64,000 bases of DNA from Saccharothrix carnea (lineage in GTDB: Bacteria; Actinomycetota; Actinomycetes; Mycobacteriales; Pseudonocardiaceae): the NCBI RefSeq assembly GCF_003014735.1, contig NZ_PYAX01000001.1, positions 186,001 to 250,000 of the forward strand, written 5' to 3'. The notes below the pieces were generated by a model. The model was not told where the DNA came from, did no database searches, and worked only from the letters and a program-made list of their open reading frames with translations. A program made the position numbers and the translations under genes. Of this stretch, positions 20,998 through 31,916 are shown in pieces (within the stretch, counting starts at the first letter, position 1; each line of letters starts with the position of its first letter).

Positions 20998-21594
20998 CTA
21001 GCCGAGCCGTCGACCGAGGTCGTCCAGACCGTTCCACGCGGCCAGGCAGCCGTACGCCAGCGCCGTGCCCAAGGGCCACGCCAGCAAGCCCCACCACGTC
21101 TCCAGCACCGGGGCCAGCGCGATGACGTCGCCCACCTCGGGCGCGGCGCTGACGGCGTACCGGCTGCCCGCCGAACCGACGCCGGTCAGCTGCGCCAGGT
21201 AGGCCGCAACGCCCGCGCCGAGCGTGGCCGCGAGCATCACCACCGGGCCGCGCCGCTCCCGCAGCAACCACACCGCGATGCCGGTGATCAACCCGGCCGC
21301 CAGGCCCATCAGCACGAACAGCATCAGCCCGTCGAGCCGGTGGTAGCTCTCACCGGTGACCGGGATCAGCGACCCGTCCTGCTGCGCCACCACGTTCTGC
21401 GGCGGCGCGAGCCACGCCCACAGCCACCCCACCGGCAGCCCGAACAGCGAGATCGCGGACAGCACGGAGAACGCGGGCAGCAGGTCGCGCTTCACCACGA
21501 CCCGCGGGCGTTGCACCACGTAGTAGTACTCGAACGCCGGTGCGGGTGGCACCCGAACGGGAGTGGCCCGCTCGTCCACCGGTTGCTCCGCCAC
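20998..21594 (-). CDS. DUF2567-type membrane protein of the bioB-bsaP locus
   Basis: The 198-residue protein has four predicted transmembrane helices (about residues 45-65, 90-115, 120-140, 165-190) after a proline-rich cytosolic tail. It resembles the mycobacterial membrane protein (Rv1591 type) that follows bioB and the bioB auxiliary gene. The GTG at 21594 is chosen because GGAGGT lies 6 bp before it. It sits 39 bp after bsaP in the same direction. The function is unknown; a link to biotin is by location only. Confidence 0.65.
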   Translation of the reverse strand: MAEQPVDERATPVRVPPAPAFEYYYVVQRPRVVVKRDLLPAFSVLSAISLFGLPVGWLWAWLAPPQNVVAQQDGSLIPVTGESYHRLDGLMLFVLMGLAAGLITGIAVWLLRERRGPVVMLAATLGAGVAAYLAQLTGVGSAGSRYAVSAAPEVGDVIALAPVLETWWGLLAWPLGTALAYGCLAAWNGLDDLGRRLG

Positions 21595-21633
21595 CCGACG
21601 ACCTCCCTGCACCCGTGACTGATGCAGGGCAGG

Positions 21634-21843
21634 TTACCGCGCGGAGGAGATCTCGCCGTGGCGGCTGCACGCGGCCGTCCACCCGGAGGGCGTCACCTGC
21701 ACCACCATCCGGCGCGCGCACTCCGCGCAGAACCGCGGCGGGTCGATCACACCCAGCCGTGAGGCGCACGCGGAGTGGTCGCCCTCCGCGCGCTCCTTGC
21801 CGCAAAATCCGCAGTAAGTCACCACACCCGGTCCACTGGTCAC
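21634..21843 (-). CDS. bsaP: Biotin synthase auxiliary protein (BsaP type)
   Basis: The 69-residue cysteine-rich protein has the pattern [29 protein letters not shown] and ACSRHG. Its gene overlaps the bioB stop by 4 bp (GTGA), exactly where mycobacteria carry Rv1590. That protein is known to be needed by mycobacterial BioB for dethiobiotin-to-biotin conversion, probably by supporting an iron-sulfur cluster. The assignment rests on cysteine pattern, size and position. Confidence 0.8.
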   Translation of the reverse strand: MTSGPGVVTYCGFCGKERAEGDHSACASRLGVIDPPRFCAECARRMVVQVTPSGWTAACSRHGEISSAR

Positions 21844-22856
21844 AGGGTCTTGCTCAGTTCCTTGATCGGCATGGCCAGCTCGGTCAGCATGTCCAGGTCG
21901 TCCTGCGCCGGGCGGCCGAGGTTGGTCAGGTAGTTGCCGACGATGATCGCGTTGACGCCGCCGAGCATGCCCTGCTTGGCACCGAGGTCGCCGAAGGTCA
22001 GCTCACGGCCGCCGGCGAAGCGCAGGATCGTGCGCGGCAGGGCGAGCCGGAACGCGCCGACGGTGCGCAGCGCCTCGGGGCCCTCGACCACCGGGTAGTT
22101 CTCGTACGGCGTGCCCGGGTTGGGGATCAGGAAGTTCAGCGGCACCTCGTCGGGCTCCAGCTCCGCGAGCTGCACGGCGAACTCCGCGCGCTGCTCCAGC
22201 GTCTCGCCCATGCCGATGATGCCGCCGCAGCAGACCTCCATGCCCGCCGCGCGGATCATCTTCAGCGTGTCCCACCGCTCTTCCCACGAGTGCGTGGTGA
22301 CCACGTTCGGGAAGTGCGAGCGCGCCGTCTCCAGGTTGTGGTTGTAGCGGTGCACTCCCATGTCCACCAGCTCGTCCACCTGCTCCTGGGTGAGCATGCC
22401 GAGCGAGCAGGCGATCTGGATGTCGTTGCCGTCCTCGCGGATGGCCTTGATGCCGTCGCGCACCTGCGACAGCAGCCGCTTGTCCGGCCCGCGCACGGCG
22501 GCGACGATGCAGAACTCGGACGCGCCGGTCTCGGCCGTCTGCCGGGCCGCCTTCACCAGGCCGGGGATGTCCAGCCACGCCGAGCGCACCGGCGAGGGGA
22601 ACTGGCCGGACTGCGAGCAGAAGTGGCAGTCCTCGGGGCAGCCGCCGGTCTTGAGCGACACGATGCCCTCGACCTCGACCTCCGGGCCGCACCAGCGCAT
22701 CCGCACCGCGTGCGCCAGTTCCAGCAGCTCGGGGATGCGGTCGTCGGGCAGCCGGAGCACTTCGAGCACCTGCTCCTCGGACAACCCGACGCCCTGCTCC
22801 AGCACCTGCTCGCGGGCAACAGCCAGGACATCGACCTGTTCGGGGGCTGCGGTCAC
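21840..22856 (-). CDS. bioB: Biotin synthase
   Basis: The 338-residue radical SAM enzyme inserts sulfur into dethiobiotin. The [4Fe-4S] motif C73-x3-C77-x2-C80 (CPEDCHFC) is intact, as are [17 protein letters not shown] and the C-terminal [22 protein letters not shown] precedes the GTG start. It is followed, with 4-bp overlap, by bsaP. It is separated from bioD by 101 bp. The gap holds an imperfect dyad (GGTTCGTTCAACC, 22942-22954) that may be regulatory. Confidence 0.96.
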   Translation of the reverse strand: MTAAPEQVDVLAVAREQVLEQGVGLSEEQVLEVLRLPDDRIPELLELAHAVRMRWCGPEVEVEGIVSLKTGGCPEDCHFCSQSGQFPSPVRSAWLDIPGLVKAARQTAETGASEFCIVAAVRGPDKRLLSQVRDGIKAIREDGNDIQIACSLGMLTQEQVDELVDMGVHRYNHNLETARSHFPNVVTTHSWEERWDTLKMIRAAGMEVCCGGIIGMGETLEQRAEFAVQLAELEPDEVPLNFLIPNPGTPYENYPVVEGPEALRTVGAFRLALPRTILRFAGGRELTFGDLGAKQGMLGGVNAIIVGNYLTNLGRPAQDDLDMLTELAMPIKELSKTL

Positions 22857-22957
22857 GACGTCTCCTCGTCAACTCCGGCGGTGGTCCGTCGTGCAGTCTG
22901 CCGCACCGGCCCGCGAGCGACCCAGCGATGTGCGTCACTGGTTCGTTCAACCCCGGT

Positions 22958-23680
22958 TCAGCAGGTGTGCGGCGCGGCGAACTTCTCCGGGTCGAACGTG
23001 CCGCCGAACCACGGCGAGAGGCCTTCCCTGGCCATGTCCACGAACTCGGCCCGGCCCAGGGCCGCCGAACCGTCCGGCAGCACACCGAGCAGCGGCGCGC
23101 CCGCGGCCTCGGGCAGGTCGACCAGGTTGGTGCGGGCGGCCAGGTCGGGCACGGCCGGCCAGCGACCCACCACCACGCCAACGGACTCCAGGCCGCGGCG
23201 CAGCAGTGCCTCGGCGGTCAGCGCGGTCATGTTCAACGTGCCCAGGCCCGCGTGCGCGACGATGAGCACCGGCGCGTTGAGCGCCCACGCCGCGTCGGCG
23301 ATGGTCGAGCCCGCGTCGTCGAACCGGACCAGCAGCCCGCCCGCGCCCTCCACCAGCACGAGGTCGTGCGTCTCGTCCAGCGCCACGGCCGCCGAGGCGA
23401 CCTCGCTGGGGTGCAGCGTAGGCCGACCGGACCGGCGCGCGGCCGTGGCCGGTGCCAGCGGTTCGGGGTATCGGCGCAGCTCACGGGCGGTGACGGCGCC
23501 GGCGAGGCGGGTCACCTCGGCGAGGTCGCCCGGCTCGCCGTCGGCGATACCGGTCTGCGCGGGTTTGAGCACGGCGACCCGTCGACCGTCAGCCGCGGCC
23601 AACGCCGCCAGGGCGGCGACGACCACGGTCTTGCCGACCTCGGTGCCCGTGCCGGTGATCACGAGGACGCTCACGGCCAC
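22958..23680 (-). CDS. bioD: Dethiobiotin synthetase
   Basis: The 240-residue ATPase closes the ureido ring of 7,8-diaminopelargonate with CO2. It begins VSVLVITGTGTEVGKTVVVA, which holds the P-loop GTEVGKT. VLKPAQTG and LVLVEGAGGLLV are the other nucleotide/substrate motifs. It is the penultimate biotin step, consistent with bioA and bioB around it. The GTG at 23680 or the one 6 bp later could be used. It is divergent from the glutaredoxin gene. Confidence 0.93.
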   Translation of the reverse strand: MAVSVLVITGTGTEVGKTVVVAALAALAAADGRRVAVLKPAQTGIADGEPGDLAEVTRLAGAVTARELRRYPEPLAPATAARRSGRPTLHPSEVASAAVALDETHDLVLVEGAGGLLVRFDDAGSTIADAAWALNAPVLIVAHAGLGTLNMTALTAEALLRRGLESVGVVVGRWPAVPDLAARTNLVDLPEAAGAPLLGVLPDGSAALGRAEFVDMAREGLSPWFGGTFDPEKFAAPHTC

Positions 23681-23734
23681 TCACCCTAGGCCTATACGGA
23701 GCGTTGCGGTCCTCCGCGTTCTACAGTCACCGCT

Positions 23735-23974
23735 ATGAGTGAGATCGTTCTCTACGGGGCGGACTGGTGCGGGGACTGCCGGCGGGCGAAGGCGTGGCTG
23801 CGGGAGCACGAAGTGCCGTTCACCGACGTCGACGTCGAACACGACGACGCGGCCCGTGACCGCGCGATCGAGTTCGCCGGTGGGCGCAAGAACATCCCGG
23901 TGATCGTGCTGCCCGATGGCCGGGTCCTGGTGGAGCCGACCAACACCGAGCTCGCCGCCGCGATCGAGAGCTGA
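23735..23974 (+). CDS. Glutaredoxin-family / mycoredoxin-like protein
   Basis: The 79-residue thioredoxin-fold protein has the redox motif WCGDC at residues 11-15 and the cis-proline segment NIPVIVLPDG. It resembles actinobacterial glutaredoxin-like proteins that work with mycothiol, although the active site CGDC differs from the CGYC of mycoredoxin-1. TACAGT (23722-23727) ends 7 bp before the ATG, suggesting a leaderless transcript. It is followed after 1 bp by a membrane protein gene, which may be a partner. Confidence 0.85.
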   Translation: MSEIVLYGADWCGDCRRAKAWLREHEVPFTDVDVEHDDAARDRAIEFAGGRKNIPVIVLPDGRVLVEPTNTELAAAIES

Positions 23975-23975
23975 C

Positions 23976-24617
23976 GTGGGCAAGAACGGCAGGCGCAAGC
24001 GGCGTCAGCAGGGTGCCCAGCGCGACCGCGACGCGAAGCTGACCGCGGCGGGCAGGCGCACGGCGCTCAAGCAGGCCGAGAAGCCGAAGAACTGGTTCCA
24101 GCGGCAGCACGGCGGCGTGCAGACCCTCATCGTTCTGGGTGTCACCGCATTGGTGGTCGCCGGGCACTTCGTCCTGTGGGGTTCGATCTTCCCGGCCCTG
24201 GGTGCGGCGGTCGCCCGGGTACCGGTCGTGTCGACCGTGGCGGGCTGGCTGTTCGGCGGCGGCGCGTTCGTCGCGTGGGGTGTCTTCGCCATCAACTACG
24301 ACACGGCGAAGCCGGCGACCGTGAAGCGGCTGCGGGTCGTGGCGTGGGTGTGGTCGGCGGTCGCGGTGGAGCTGTTCCCGACCGGCTACGCCAACGGCAT
24401 CAGCCTGCCGGTGGACTTCTGGGCGGGCGTCTACGCGGGCGCGTACGGCGTGATCCTCACGCCGGTGGCCCTCGGCGTGGCCGCGCTGGGCTGGTGGCTG
24501 CTGGTCAACAAGCTGGCCGGGCACAAGAAGGAGCCGAGCCACCAGGCCCTCGGCTGGATGTGCGTCGGCTACGCGACGCTGCTGCTGGTGTGGGGCTCAA
24601 CCCTGCTGCGCCTGTGA
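23976..24617 (+). CDS. Uncharacterised membrane protein paired with the glutaredoxin
   Basis: The 213-residue protein starts with a strongly basic cytosolic tail ([20 protein letters not shown]) and then has about five transmembrane helices between residues 45 and 213. The GTG start lies 1 bp after the glutaredoxin stop, so the two are co-expressed. No conserved catalytic motif is visible. Its 3' end overlaps convergent bioA by 21 bp. I cannot name a function. Confidence 0.7.
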   Translation: MGKNGRRKRRQQGAQRDRDAKLTAAGRRTALKQAEKPKNWFQRQHGGVQTLIVLGVTALVVAGHFVLWGSIFPALGAAVARVPVVSTVAGWLFGGGAFVAWGVFAINYDTAKPATVKRLRVVAWVWSAVAVELFPTGYANGISLPVDFWAGVYAGAYGVILTPVALGVAALGWWLLVNKLAGHKKEPSHQALGWMCVGYATLLLVWGSTLLRL

Positions 24618-25851
24618 CGCCTCGGCCGCGGCGACGACGGCGGCGGCGATCGCGGCCACGTCGTCGTCCGTGCTGACGAACGGCGGCATGGTGTAGATCA
24701 GGTCGCGGAACGGCCGCAGCCACACGCCGTGGTCGACGGCCGCAGCGGTGGCGGCGGCCATGTCCACCGGGTGGTCCAGCTGCACCACGCCGATCGCGCC
24801 GAGCACCCGCACGTCACCGGGCGCCTGCGCGAGGCCGGACCGCAGCCCGGCCTCGATCCGCCGCACCGACGCCCGCCAGTCCTGCGACAGCAGCAGGTCG
24901 GTGGACGCCAGCGCGACCGCCGAGGCCAGCGGGTTGCCCATGAACGTCGGTCCGTGCGCCAGCACCGGCACCTCGCCGCGCGAGATTCCGTCCGCCACCC
25001 GTGAGGTGCACAGCGTGGCGGCCATCGACAGGTAACCGCCGGTCAGCGCCTTGCCCAGGCACATGATGTCGGGGCTGATCCCGGCGTGGTCGGCGGCGAA
25101 CAGCTCGCCGGTGCGGCCGAAGCCGGTGGCGATCTCGTCGAAGATCAGCAGCACGTCGTTGGCCAGCGTCAGCTCGCGCAGCACGTGCAGGTAGCGGGGG
25201 TCGTGGAAGCGCATCCCGCCCGCGCCCTGCACCACCGGCTCCACGATGACCGCGGCCAGCTCGCCGGCGTGCGCCTCGATCAGGTCCGCCAGCTCCTGGA
25301 CGTACGCGGTCTCCAGGTCGCGCGGCGGCGCGGAAGCGAACACCTGGTCGGGCAGCACGCCACGCCACAGCGCGTGCATCCCGCCCTCCGGGTCGCACAC
25401 CGCCATCGGCTGGAACGTGTCGCCGTGGTAGCCGCCGCGCCAGGTCAGCAGCCGCCGCTTCTCCGGCCGGCCCTGCGAGCGCCAGTACTGCAACGCCATC
25501 TTGATCGAGACCTCGACCGACACCGACCCCGAGTCGCACAGGAACACGTGCTGCAACGGCTCGGGCGTGATCTCCACCAGCCGGGCGGACAGCGCCACCG
25601 CGGGCTCGTGGGTCAGGCCGCCGAACATGACGTGGCTCATCCGGCCGAGCTGGTCGCGCACCGCCGCGTCCAGCACGGGGTGCCGGTAGCCGTGGATCGC
25701 GGCCCACCACGACGACATGCCGTCGACCAGCTCACGCCCGTCGTCCAGCCGGAGCCGGACACCCTCGGCCGAGGAGACGACCAGCGGCTCGTGAGTGCCC
25801 GGCATCGGGCCGTACGGGTGCCAGACGTGTGCCTGGTCCAGCTTCAGCAGC

Positions 25852-25865
<14 letters not shown>
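24597..25865 (-). CDS. bioA: Adenosylmethionine-8-amino-7-oxononanoate aminotransferase
   Basis: The 422-residue PLP enzyme makes 7,8-diaminopelargonate using SAM as amino donor. Class III aminotransferase blocks are [63 protein letters not shown] and the PLP-lysine in [26 protein letters not shown] is diagnostic for BioA. The GTG start overlaps the last 14 bp of the P450 gene on the same strand, so the two are one transcript. The usual partner bioF is not nearby. Confidence 0.96.
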
Positions 25866-27081
<1,216 letters not shown>

Positions 27082-27093
27082 AGGGACCCCCTC

Positions 27094-27126
27094 TTCGTTT
27101 GAGTTAACCCTGTTCACTCAAACGAA
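27094..27126. promoter_or_regulatory. 33-bp dyad with BioQ-like box in the P450-bioA promoter
   Basis: TTCGTTTGAGT (27094-27104) and ACTCAAACGAA (27116-27126) are perfect 11-bp arms around an 11-bp centre that is itself mostly symmetric (AAC...GTT). On the minus strand the centre reads TGAAC-AGG-GTTAA (27116-27104), which matches the BioQ consensus TGAAC-N3-GTTAC at 9 of 10 fixed positions. BioQ is the TetR-family repressor of biotin genes in corynebacteria and mycobacteria. No bioQ gene is in the window. Confidence 0.6.
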
Positions 27127-27169
27127 CCGAGGCTCCCTCTTGTCCCCGCTTGCTCAGCTTGTCACCCGA

Positions 27170-30100
27170 TCAGCCCAAGCACCCGGGGCCGAGCAGAGCC
27201 TTCAAATCACCCATGAGGGACGGTGTGGGAGTAACCCGGAGGGCGTCGTCCAGCTTCAGCAACGTGTTGCGGCTGCTGTTGATGACCAGGTTCAGGTGCA
27301 CCTCGGTGGTGCCGGGGTGCGCGGAGAGGACTTCCTTCAGCGAGGTCACCAGCTTCGGGTCGCAACGCGACGCCGCCACCTTCAGCTTCAACGCCTGCGC
27401 GCCCAGCTCCGACAGGTCCGGCACGACCAGGTCGTTGGCGATCAGCGAGATCCGGTCCTCCCGCTTGGCCACCCGCGCCTTCACCAGCACGATCGCGTCC
27501 TCGGCCACCGACATGCCGTGCACCATGTAGCTCTTGGGGAAGAACAGCACCTCGATGCCACCGGCCAGGTCCTCCAGCTGCGCGGACGCCCACGGCTCGC
27601 CGTTCTTGTTCACCCGGCGGGTGACCGAGGCGAGGATGCCGCCCAGCGTGACCTGCGTGCCGTCCGGCACGTCGCCTTCCAGGATGCGCGGGATCGTGGT
27701 GTCCGAGTAGGAGCTGAGCACCTGCTCCACGCCGTTGAGCGGGTGGCCGGACACGTACAGGCCCAGCATCTCCCGCTCCAGCGTGAGCTGGTGCTTGGAC
27801 TCCCAGTGCTCGTCCGGGATCTTCACGTCGAACACCGACGCGCCGTCACCGTCGCCGCCGCCGTCGCCGAACAGGTCGAACTGGCCGCGAGCCTCTTCCT
27901 TCTTGGTCAGCATGATCGCGTCGACCGCCTCGACGTGGACCATGTGCAGGCCCTTGCGCGGGTGGCCGAGCGAGTCGAACGCGCCCGCCTTGATCAGCGA
28001 TTCGACGACCTTCTTGTTGCACGCCTGCACGTCGACCTTGCGCAGGAAGTCGGAGAAGTCGGCGAACTTCCCCTTCTCCTTGCGGGTCTTGATGATCGCG
28101 TCGACCACGTTCGCGCCGACGTTGCGGATCGCGCCGAGGCCGAACCGGATGTCGTCGCCGACCGCGACGAACTCGCGCTCGGACTCGTTGACGTCCGGCG
28201 GGAGCACCGTGATGCCCATCCGGCGGCACTCGGCCAGGTAGACGGCCGACTTGTCCTTGTTGTCCGAGTTCGTGGTGAGCAGCGCGGCCATGTACTCGCC
28301 GGGGTAGTTGGCCTTGAGGTACGCCGTCCAGTACGCGATCAGGCCGTACGCGGCGGAGTGCGCCTTGTTGAACGCGTAGTCCGCAAACGGGACCAGGATG
28401 TCCCACAGCGTCTTGATCGCCTCGGGCGAGTAGCCGTTGGCGACCATGCCCGCCTCGAAGCCCTCGTACTCCTTGTCGAGGATCTCCTTCTTCTTCTTGC
28501 CCATCGCGCGGCGGAGCAGGTCCGCTTGGGCCAGCGAGTAGCCCGCCACCTTCCGCGCGATCGCCATGACCTGCTCCTGGTACACGATCAGGCCGTAGGT
28601 CGTGTCCAGGATCTCGGCCAGCGGCTCGCGCAGCTCCTCGTGGATCGGCACGATCTCCTGCTGCTTGTTCTTGCGCAGCGCGTAGTTCGTGTGCGAGTTC
28701 GCGCCCATCGGACCCGGCCGGTACAGCGCGATGACGGCCGAGACGTCCTCGAAGTTGTCCGGGCGCATCAGCCGCAGCAGGTCGCGCAGGGCGCCACCGT
28801 CGAGCTGGAACACACCTAGCGTGTCGCCGCGGCCCAACAGCTCGTAGGTCTTGCGGTCATCGAGGGAGACCGTGGTGATGTCGACCTCGCCCTTGCCGTT
28901 GAGCGCGATGTTCTTCAGCGCGTCGTCGATCGTGGTGAGGTTGCTCAGGCCGAGGAAGTCCATCTTCAGCAGGCCGAGCGTCTCGCACGTCGGGTAGTCG
29001 AACTGGGTGATGATCGACCCGTCCTGCGGGCGCATCCAGACCGGGATGTGGTCCGTCAGCGGCTCCGCGGACATGATCACCGCGCAGGCGTGCACGCCCG
29101 CGTTGCGGATCAGACCCTCCAGCCCGCGGCCGGTGTCGATGATCTCCTTGACCTGGGGGTCCGTCTCGTAGAGCGCGCGCACCTCGGCGGCCTCGGAGTA
29201 CCGCTTGTGCGCCGGGTCGAACACGCCGGACAGCGGGATGTCCTTGCCCATCACGGCGGGCGGCATGGCCTTGGAGATGCGGTCGGCCACCGCGTAGCCC
29301 GGCTGCCCGTACAGCACGCGGGCGGAGTCCTTGATCGCCGCCTTCGCCTTGATCGTGCCGAACGTGATCACCTGGGCGACCTTGTCGACGCCCCACTTCT
29401 CGGTGACGTACCGGATCACGTCACCGCGCCTGCGCTCGTCGAAGTCGATGTCGATGTCGGGCGGGCTGACGCGGTCGGGGTTGAGGAACCGCTCGAAGAT
29501 CAGGCCGTGCGCCAGCGGGTCGAGGTCGGTGATGCCCATCGCGTACGCGATCAGCGCGCCCGCGGCGGAACCGCGGCCCGGGCCGACGCGGATGCCGTTG
29601 GCCTTGGCCCAGTTGATGAAGTCGGCGACCACCAGGAAGTAGGACGGGAAGCCCATCTGGAGGATGACGCCGATCTCGAACTCCACCTGCTTGCGGTGGA
29701 CCTCGTCCACGCCTTCCGGGAACCGGCGGCGCATGCCCTCCCACACCTGCTCGCGGAAGTAGTCGGCTTCCGTCATGCCGTCCGGCGTCGGGTAGCGCGG
29801 CATCAGGTTCTGGAAGGCGAACATGCCGGTGGTGTCGACCTTCTCGGCCACCAGCAGGGTGTTGCGGCACCCCTCCTGCCAGGCGTCGGAGGAGTCGATC
29901 GCGCGCATCTCCTCCGGCGACTTCAGGTAGTAGCCCGTGCCGTCGAACTTGAACCGGCTCGGGTCCTGGAGCGTCTTGCCGGTCTGCACGCACAGCAGCG
30001 CCTCGTGGGCCTCGCGGTCCTCGGCGTAGGTGTAGTGCGAGTCGTTGGTCACCACGAACGGGATGCTGAGCTTCTTGGCGATGTCCAGCAGGCCGCCCCG

Positions 30101-30703
30101 GACCCGGCTCTCGATCTCGATGCCGTGGTCCATCAGCTCGACGAAGAAGTTGTCGGCGCCGTAGATGTCACGCCACTTGGCCGCCGCTTCCAGGGCTTCC
30201 TTCTCGTGGCCGAGGCGCAGCCTGGTCTGCACCTCGCCGGACGGGCAGCCGGTGGTGGCCATCAGGCCCGCCGAGTGCTCGGCGATCAGCTCGGAGTCCA
30301 TCCGCGGCCACTTGCCCAGCTGGCCCTCGGTGGAGGCGCGGCTGGAGAGCTTCATCAGGTTGTGCAGGCCCTCGTTCGTCCGGGCCCAGATCGTCTGGTG
30401 GGTGTAGGCACCGCTGGCGGAGACGTCGTCGGCCTTCTGCCCCGGGTCGCCCCACAGCACGCGCTTCTTGTTGAAGCGCGACTCGGGGGCCATGTACGCC
30501 TCGATGCCGATCACCGGCTTGATGCCCGCGGCGGTCGCCTGCTTGTAGAAGTCGTACGCGCCGTACATGTTGCCGTGGTCGGTGATCGCGGCGGCGGGCA
30601 TGCCCATCCGCTCGCACTCGGCGAACATGTCCTTCAGCTTCGCCGCGCCATCGAGCATCGAGTACTCGGTGTGCACGTGGAGGTGCACAAACGAGTCGGA
30701 CAC
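27170..30703 (-). CDS. dnaE: DNA polymerase III alpha subunit (DnaE1)
   Basis: The 1177-residue replicative polymerase begins with a PHP domain ([18 protein letters not shown]). The polymerase core follows, with the catalytic aspartates in [15 protein letters not shown] near residue 415. The tandem HhH region and a C-terminal OB fold ([19 protein letters not shown]) are present. Length and order are typical for essential actinobacterial DnaE1 rather than the mutagenic DnaE2. An AGGGGGG ribosome site lies 5 bp before the GTG. It stands alone between the P450 and an unrelated divergent gene. Confidence 0.97.
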   Translation of the reverse strand: MSDSFVHLHVHTEYSMLDGAAKLKDMFAECERMGMPAAAITDHGNMYGAYDFYKQATAAGIKPVIGIEAYMAPESRFNKKRVLWGDPGQKADDVSASGAYTHQTIWARTNEGLHNLMKLSSRASTEGQLGKWPRMDSELIAEHSAGLMATTGCPSGEVQTRLRLGHEKEALEAAAKWRDIYGADNFFVELMDHGIEIESRVRGGLLDIAKKLSIPFVVTNDSHYTYAEDREAHEALLCVQTGKTLQDPSRFKFDGTGYYLKSPEEMRAIDSSDAWQEGCRNTLLVAEKVDTTGMFAFQNLMPRYPTPDGMTEADYFREQVWEGMRRRFPEGVDEVHRKQVEFEIGVILQMGFPSYFLVVADFINWAKANGIRVGPGRGSAAGALIAYAMGITDLDPLAHGLIFERFLNPDRVSPPDIDIDFDERRRGDVIRYVTEKWGVDKVAQVITFGTIKAKAAIKDSARVLYGQPGYAVADRISKAMPPAVMGKDIPLSGVFDPAHKRYSEAAEVRALYETDPQVKEIIDTGRGLEGLIRNAGVHACAVIMSAEPLTDHIPVWMRPQDGSIITQFDYPTCETLGLLKMDFLGLSNLTTIDDALKNIALNGKGEVDITTVSLDDRKTYELLGRGDTLGVFQLDGGALRDLLRLMRPDNFEDVSAVIALYRPGPMGANSHTNYALRKNKQQEIVPIHEELREPLAEILDTTYGLIVYQEQVMAIARKVAGYSLAQADLLRRAMGKKKKEILDKEYEGFEAGMVANGYSPEAIKTLWDILVPFADYAFNKAHSAAYGLIAYWTAYLKANYPGEYMAALLTTNSDNKDKSAVYLAECRRMGITVLPPDVNESEREFVAVGDDIRFGLGAIRNVGANVVDAIIKTRKEKGKFADFSDFLRKVDVQACNKKVVESLIKAGAFDSLGHPRKGLHMVHVEAVDAIMLTKKEEARGQFDLFGDGGGDGDGASVFDVKIPDEHWESKHQLTLEREMLGLYVSGHPLNGVEQVLSSYSDTTIPRILEGDVPDGTQVTLGGILASVTRRVNKNGEPWASAQLEDLAGGIEVLFFPKSYMVHGMSVAEDAIVLVKARVAKREDRISLIANDLVVPDLSELGAQALKLKVAASRCDPKLVTSLKEVLSAHPGTTEVHLNLVINSSRNTLLKLDDALRVTPTPSLMGDLKALLGPGCLG

Positions 30704-30916
30704 CCAAACCCCCCTGAAGATCGCAGCGGGCCCGGGACAAAGCGCTCGGGCAGAGACTCGCCCGACCCTATAACGGCCGCCGCGCTACACGAATGGCGGC
30801 ACGCCGAGTCACCGCGAGCGACCCTCACGTCACCTCCACGTGCCGAGGGGTGGACACCTGGGGCGGTCGGCGGGGCGATGGCGCGAGGATCTTCTCAGGC
30901 GGGTAGCGTTCAACGT

Positions 30917-31828
30917 GTGGTAGCGCCGGACCCCGTCGACGCCCGTCTCCTGGCCATGATCGCCGAGATGGGCCGTGCCGCCGTGCACGAGGTGGCCGCA
31001 CGGCTCGGCATGGACCCGCGCGAGGCCGCCACCCGGCTGATCACGTTGTCCGGCAGCGGGTTGCCGCTGCTCGTCGGCGTGGAGTGCGACCCGAACGGCA
31101 TCCGCAAGGCGCTGGCCAACAGCGTGGCGTGGGGCAACTACTCGGGTCCGGGCGGCCAGGCCGTCCGCGGCACGCCGAGCGGCCCGTACCCGCCCGCGCC
31201 CGGCACGGTGCACGGCACGCCGTCCGGTTCCTACCCCGGCTACCCCGGCCCGCAGGGGCCGCCCAGCACGCCGTTCCCGGCGCAGCCCGGCACCGGCCCG
31301 CAGCCCGTGGCGTCCGGCCCGGTGCGCGTGCCCGAGCCGGTCAGCACGTGGGGCGTGCCCGGCACGTCCGGTTGGGCGCGCGGCGACCAGGCACCCGCGC
31401 CGCGCTCGCGCACCGGCAAGATCGGCAGCACGTTGGAGACCGAGGGCCTGGAGGGCGCCCGGTTCACCATCCAGCTGGTCGAGGTGGTCGACCCGGCGGA
31501 CTTCCTGTTCACCGCGGCCGGCTACAAGCTGGCCGATGGCGAGCGCGCCGTGGTCGTGCACACGGAGCTGTCCAACATCGGCCAGGTGCCGTTCAACGCC
31601 CTGCCCGACATGTACCTGGTGCTGATGACCAACAAGGGTGAGACGGTCACCAAGGCGCCGGTGTCGCTGTCGTCCCGGCCGCCGCACAAGATCGGCGTGC
31701 AGCCGGGCGAGACGGCGGGCGGCCACACCGTCTACGTGCTGCCCGAGGACACCGTGATCTTCTCGGTCCGCTGGAGCTCCCGCCCCGAGACCGACCTGAA
31801 CACCCTGGTCTGGACCATCGACGACTGA
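30917..31828 (+). CDS. AsnC-like winged-helix N-terminus with secreted-type C-terminal domain
   Basis: The 303-residue protein has a helix-turn-helix-like start (VDARLLAMIAEMGRAAVHEVAARLGMDPREAATRLITLSGSGLP) resembling AsnC/Lrp DNA-binding domains. A Pro/Gly/Tyr-rich linker (about 78-165) follows, then a beta-rich C-terminal domain resembling DUF4352-type folds (about 170-303; RFTIQLVEVVDPADFLFTAAG). No membrane segment is visible. TAGCGT (30904-30909) ends 7 bp before the GTG. Whether it binds DNA is unproven. Confidence 0.65.
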   Translation: MVAPDPVDARLLAMIAEMGRAAVHEVAARLGMDPREAATRLITLSGSGLPLLVGVECDPNGIRKALANSVAWGNYSGPGGQAVRGTPSGPYPPAPGTVHGTPSGSYPGYPGPQGPPSTPFPAQPGTGPQPVASGPVRVPEPVSTWGVPGTSGWARGDQAPAPRSRTGKIGSTLETEGLEGARFTIQLVEVVDPADFLFTAAGYKLADGERAVVVHTELSNIGQVPFNALPDMYLVLMTNKGETVTKAPVSLSSRPPHKIGVQPGETAGGHTVYVLPEDTVIFSVRWSSRPETDLNTLVWTIDD

Positions 31829-31835
31829 GCTCGAT

Positions 31836-31860
31836 GCCCGCTGCTCCGCGGACGGCGGGC
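31836..31860. terminator. Candidate terminator between convergent genes
   Basis: GCCCGC (31836-31841) and GCGGGC (31855-31860) form a stem, extendable by CGA/TCG past a bulged T, in the 88-bp gap between the winged-helix gene and the convergent exporter gene. It lacks a T run. Confidence 0.4.
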
Positions 31861-31916
31861 TCGGTCGCCTGGAAGTCGGTCGTTCGCGACCTCGCGTGGT
31901 GGTCCGGTAGCAGGCG

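Noticed and set aside
22942-22954. BioQ box upstream of bioB
   Set aside because: GGTTCGTTCAACC is an imperfect dyad, but spacing does not match TGAAC-N3-GTTAC. It also lies at the 3' end of bioD, so it is only mentioned in the bioB entry.
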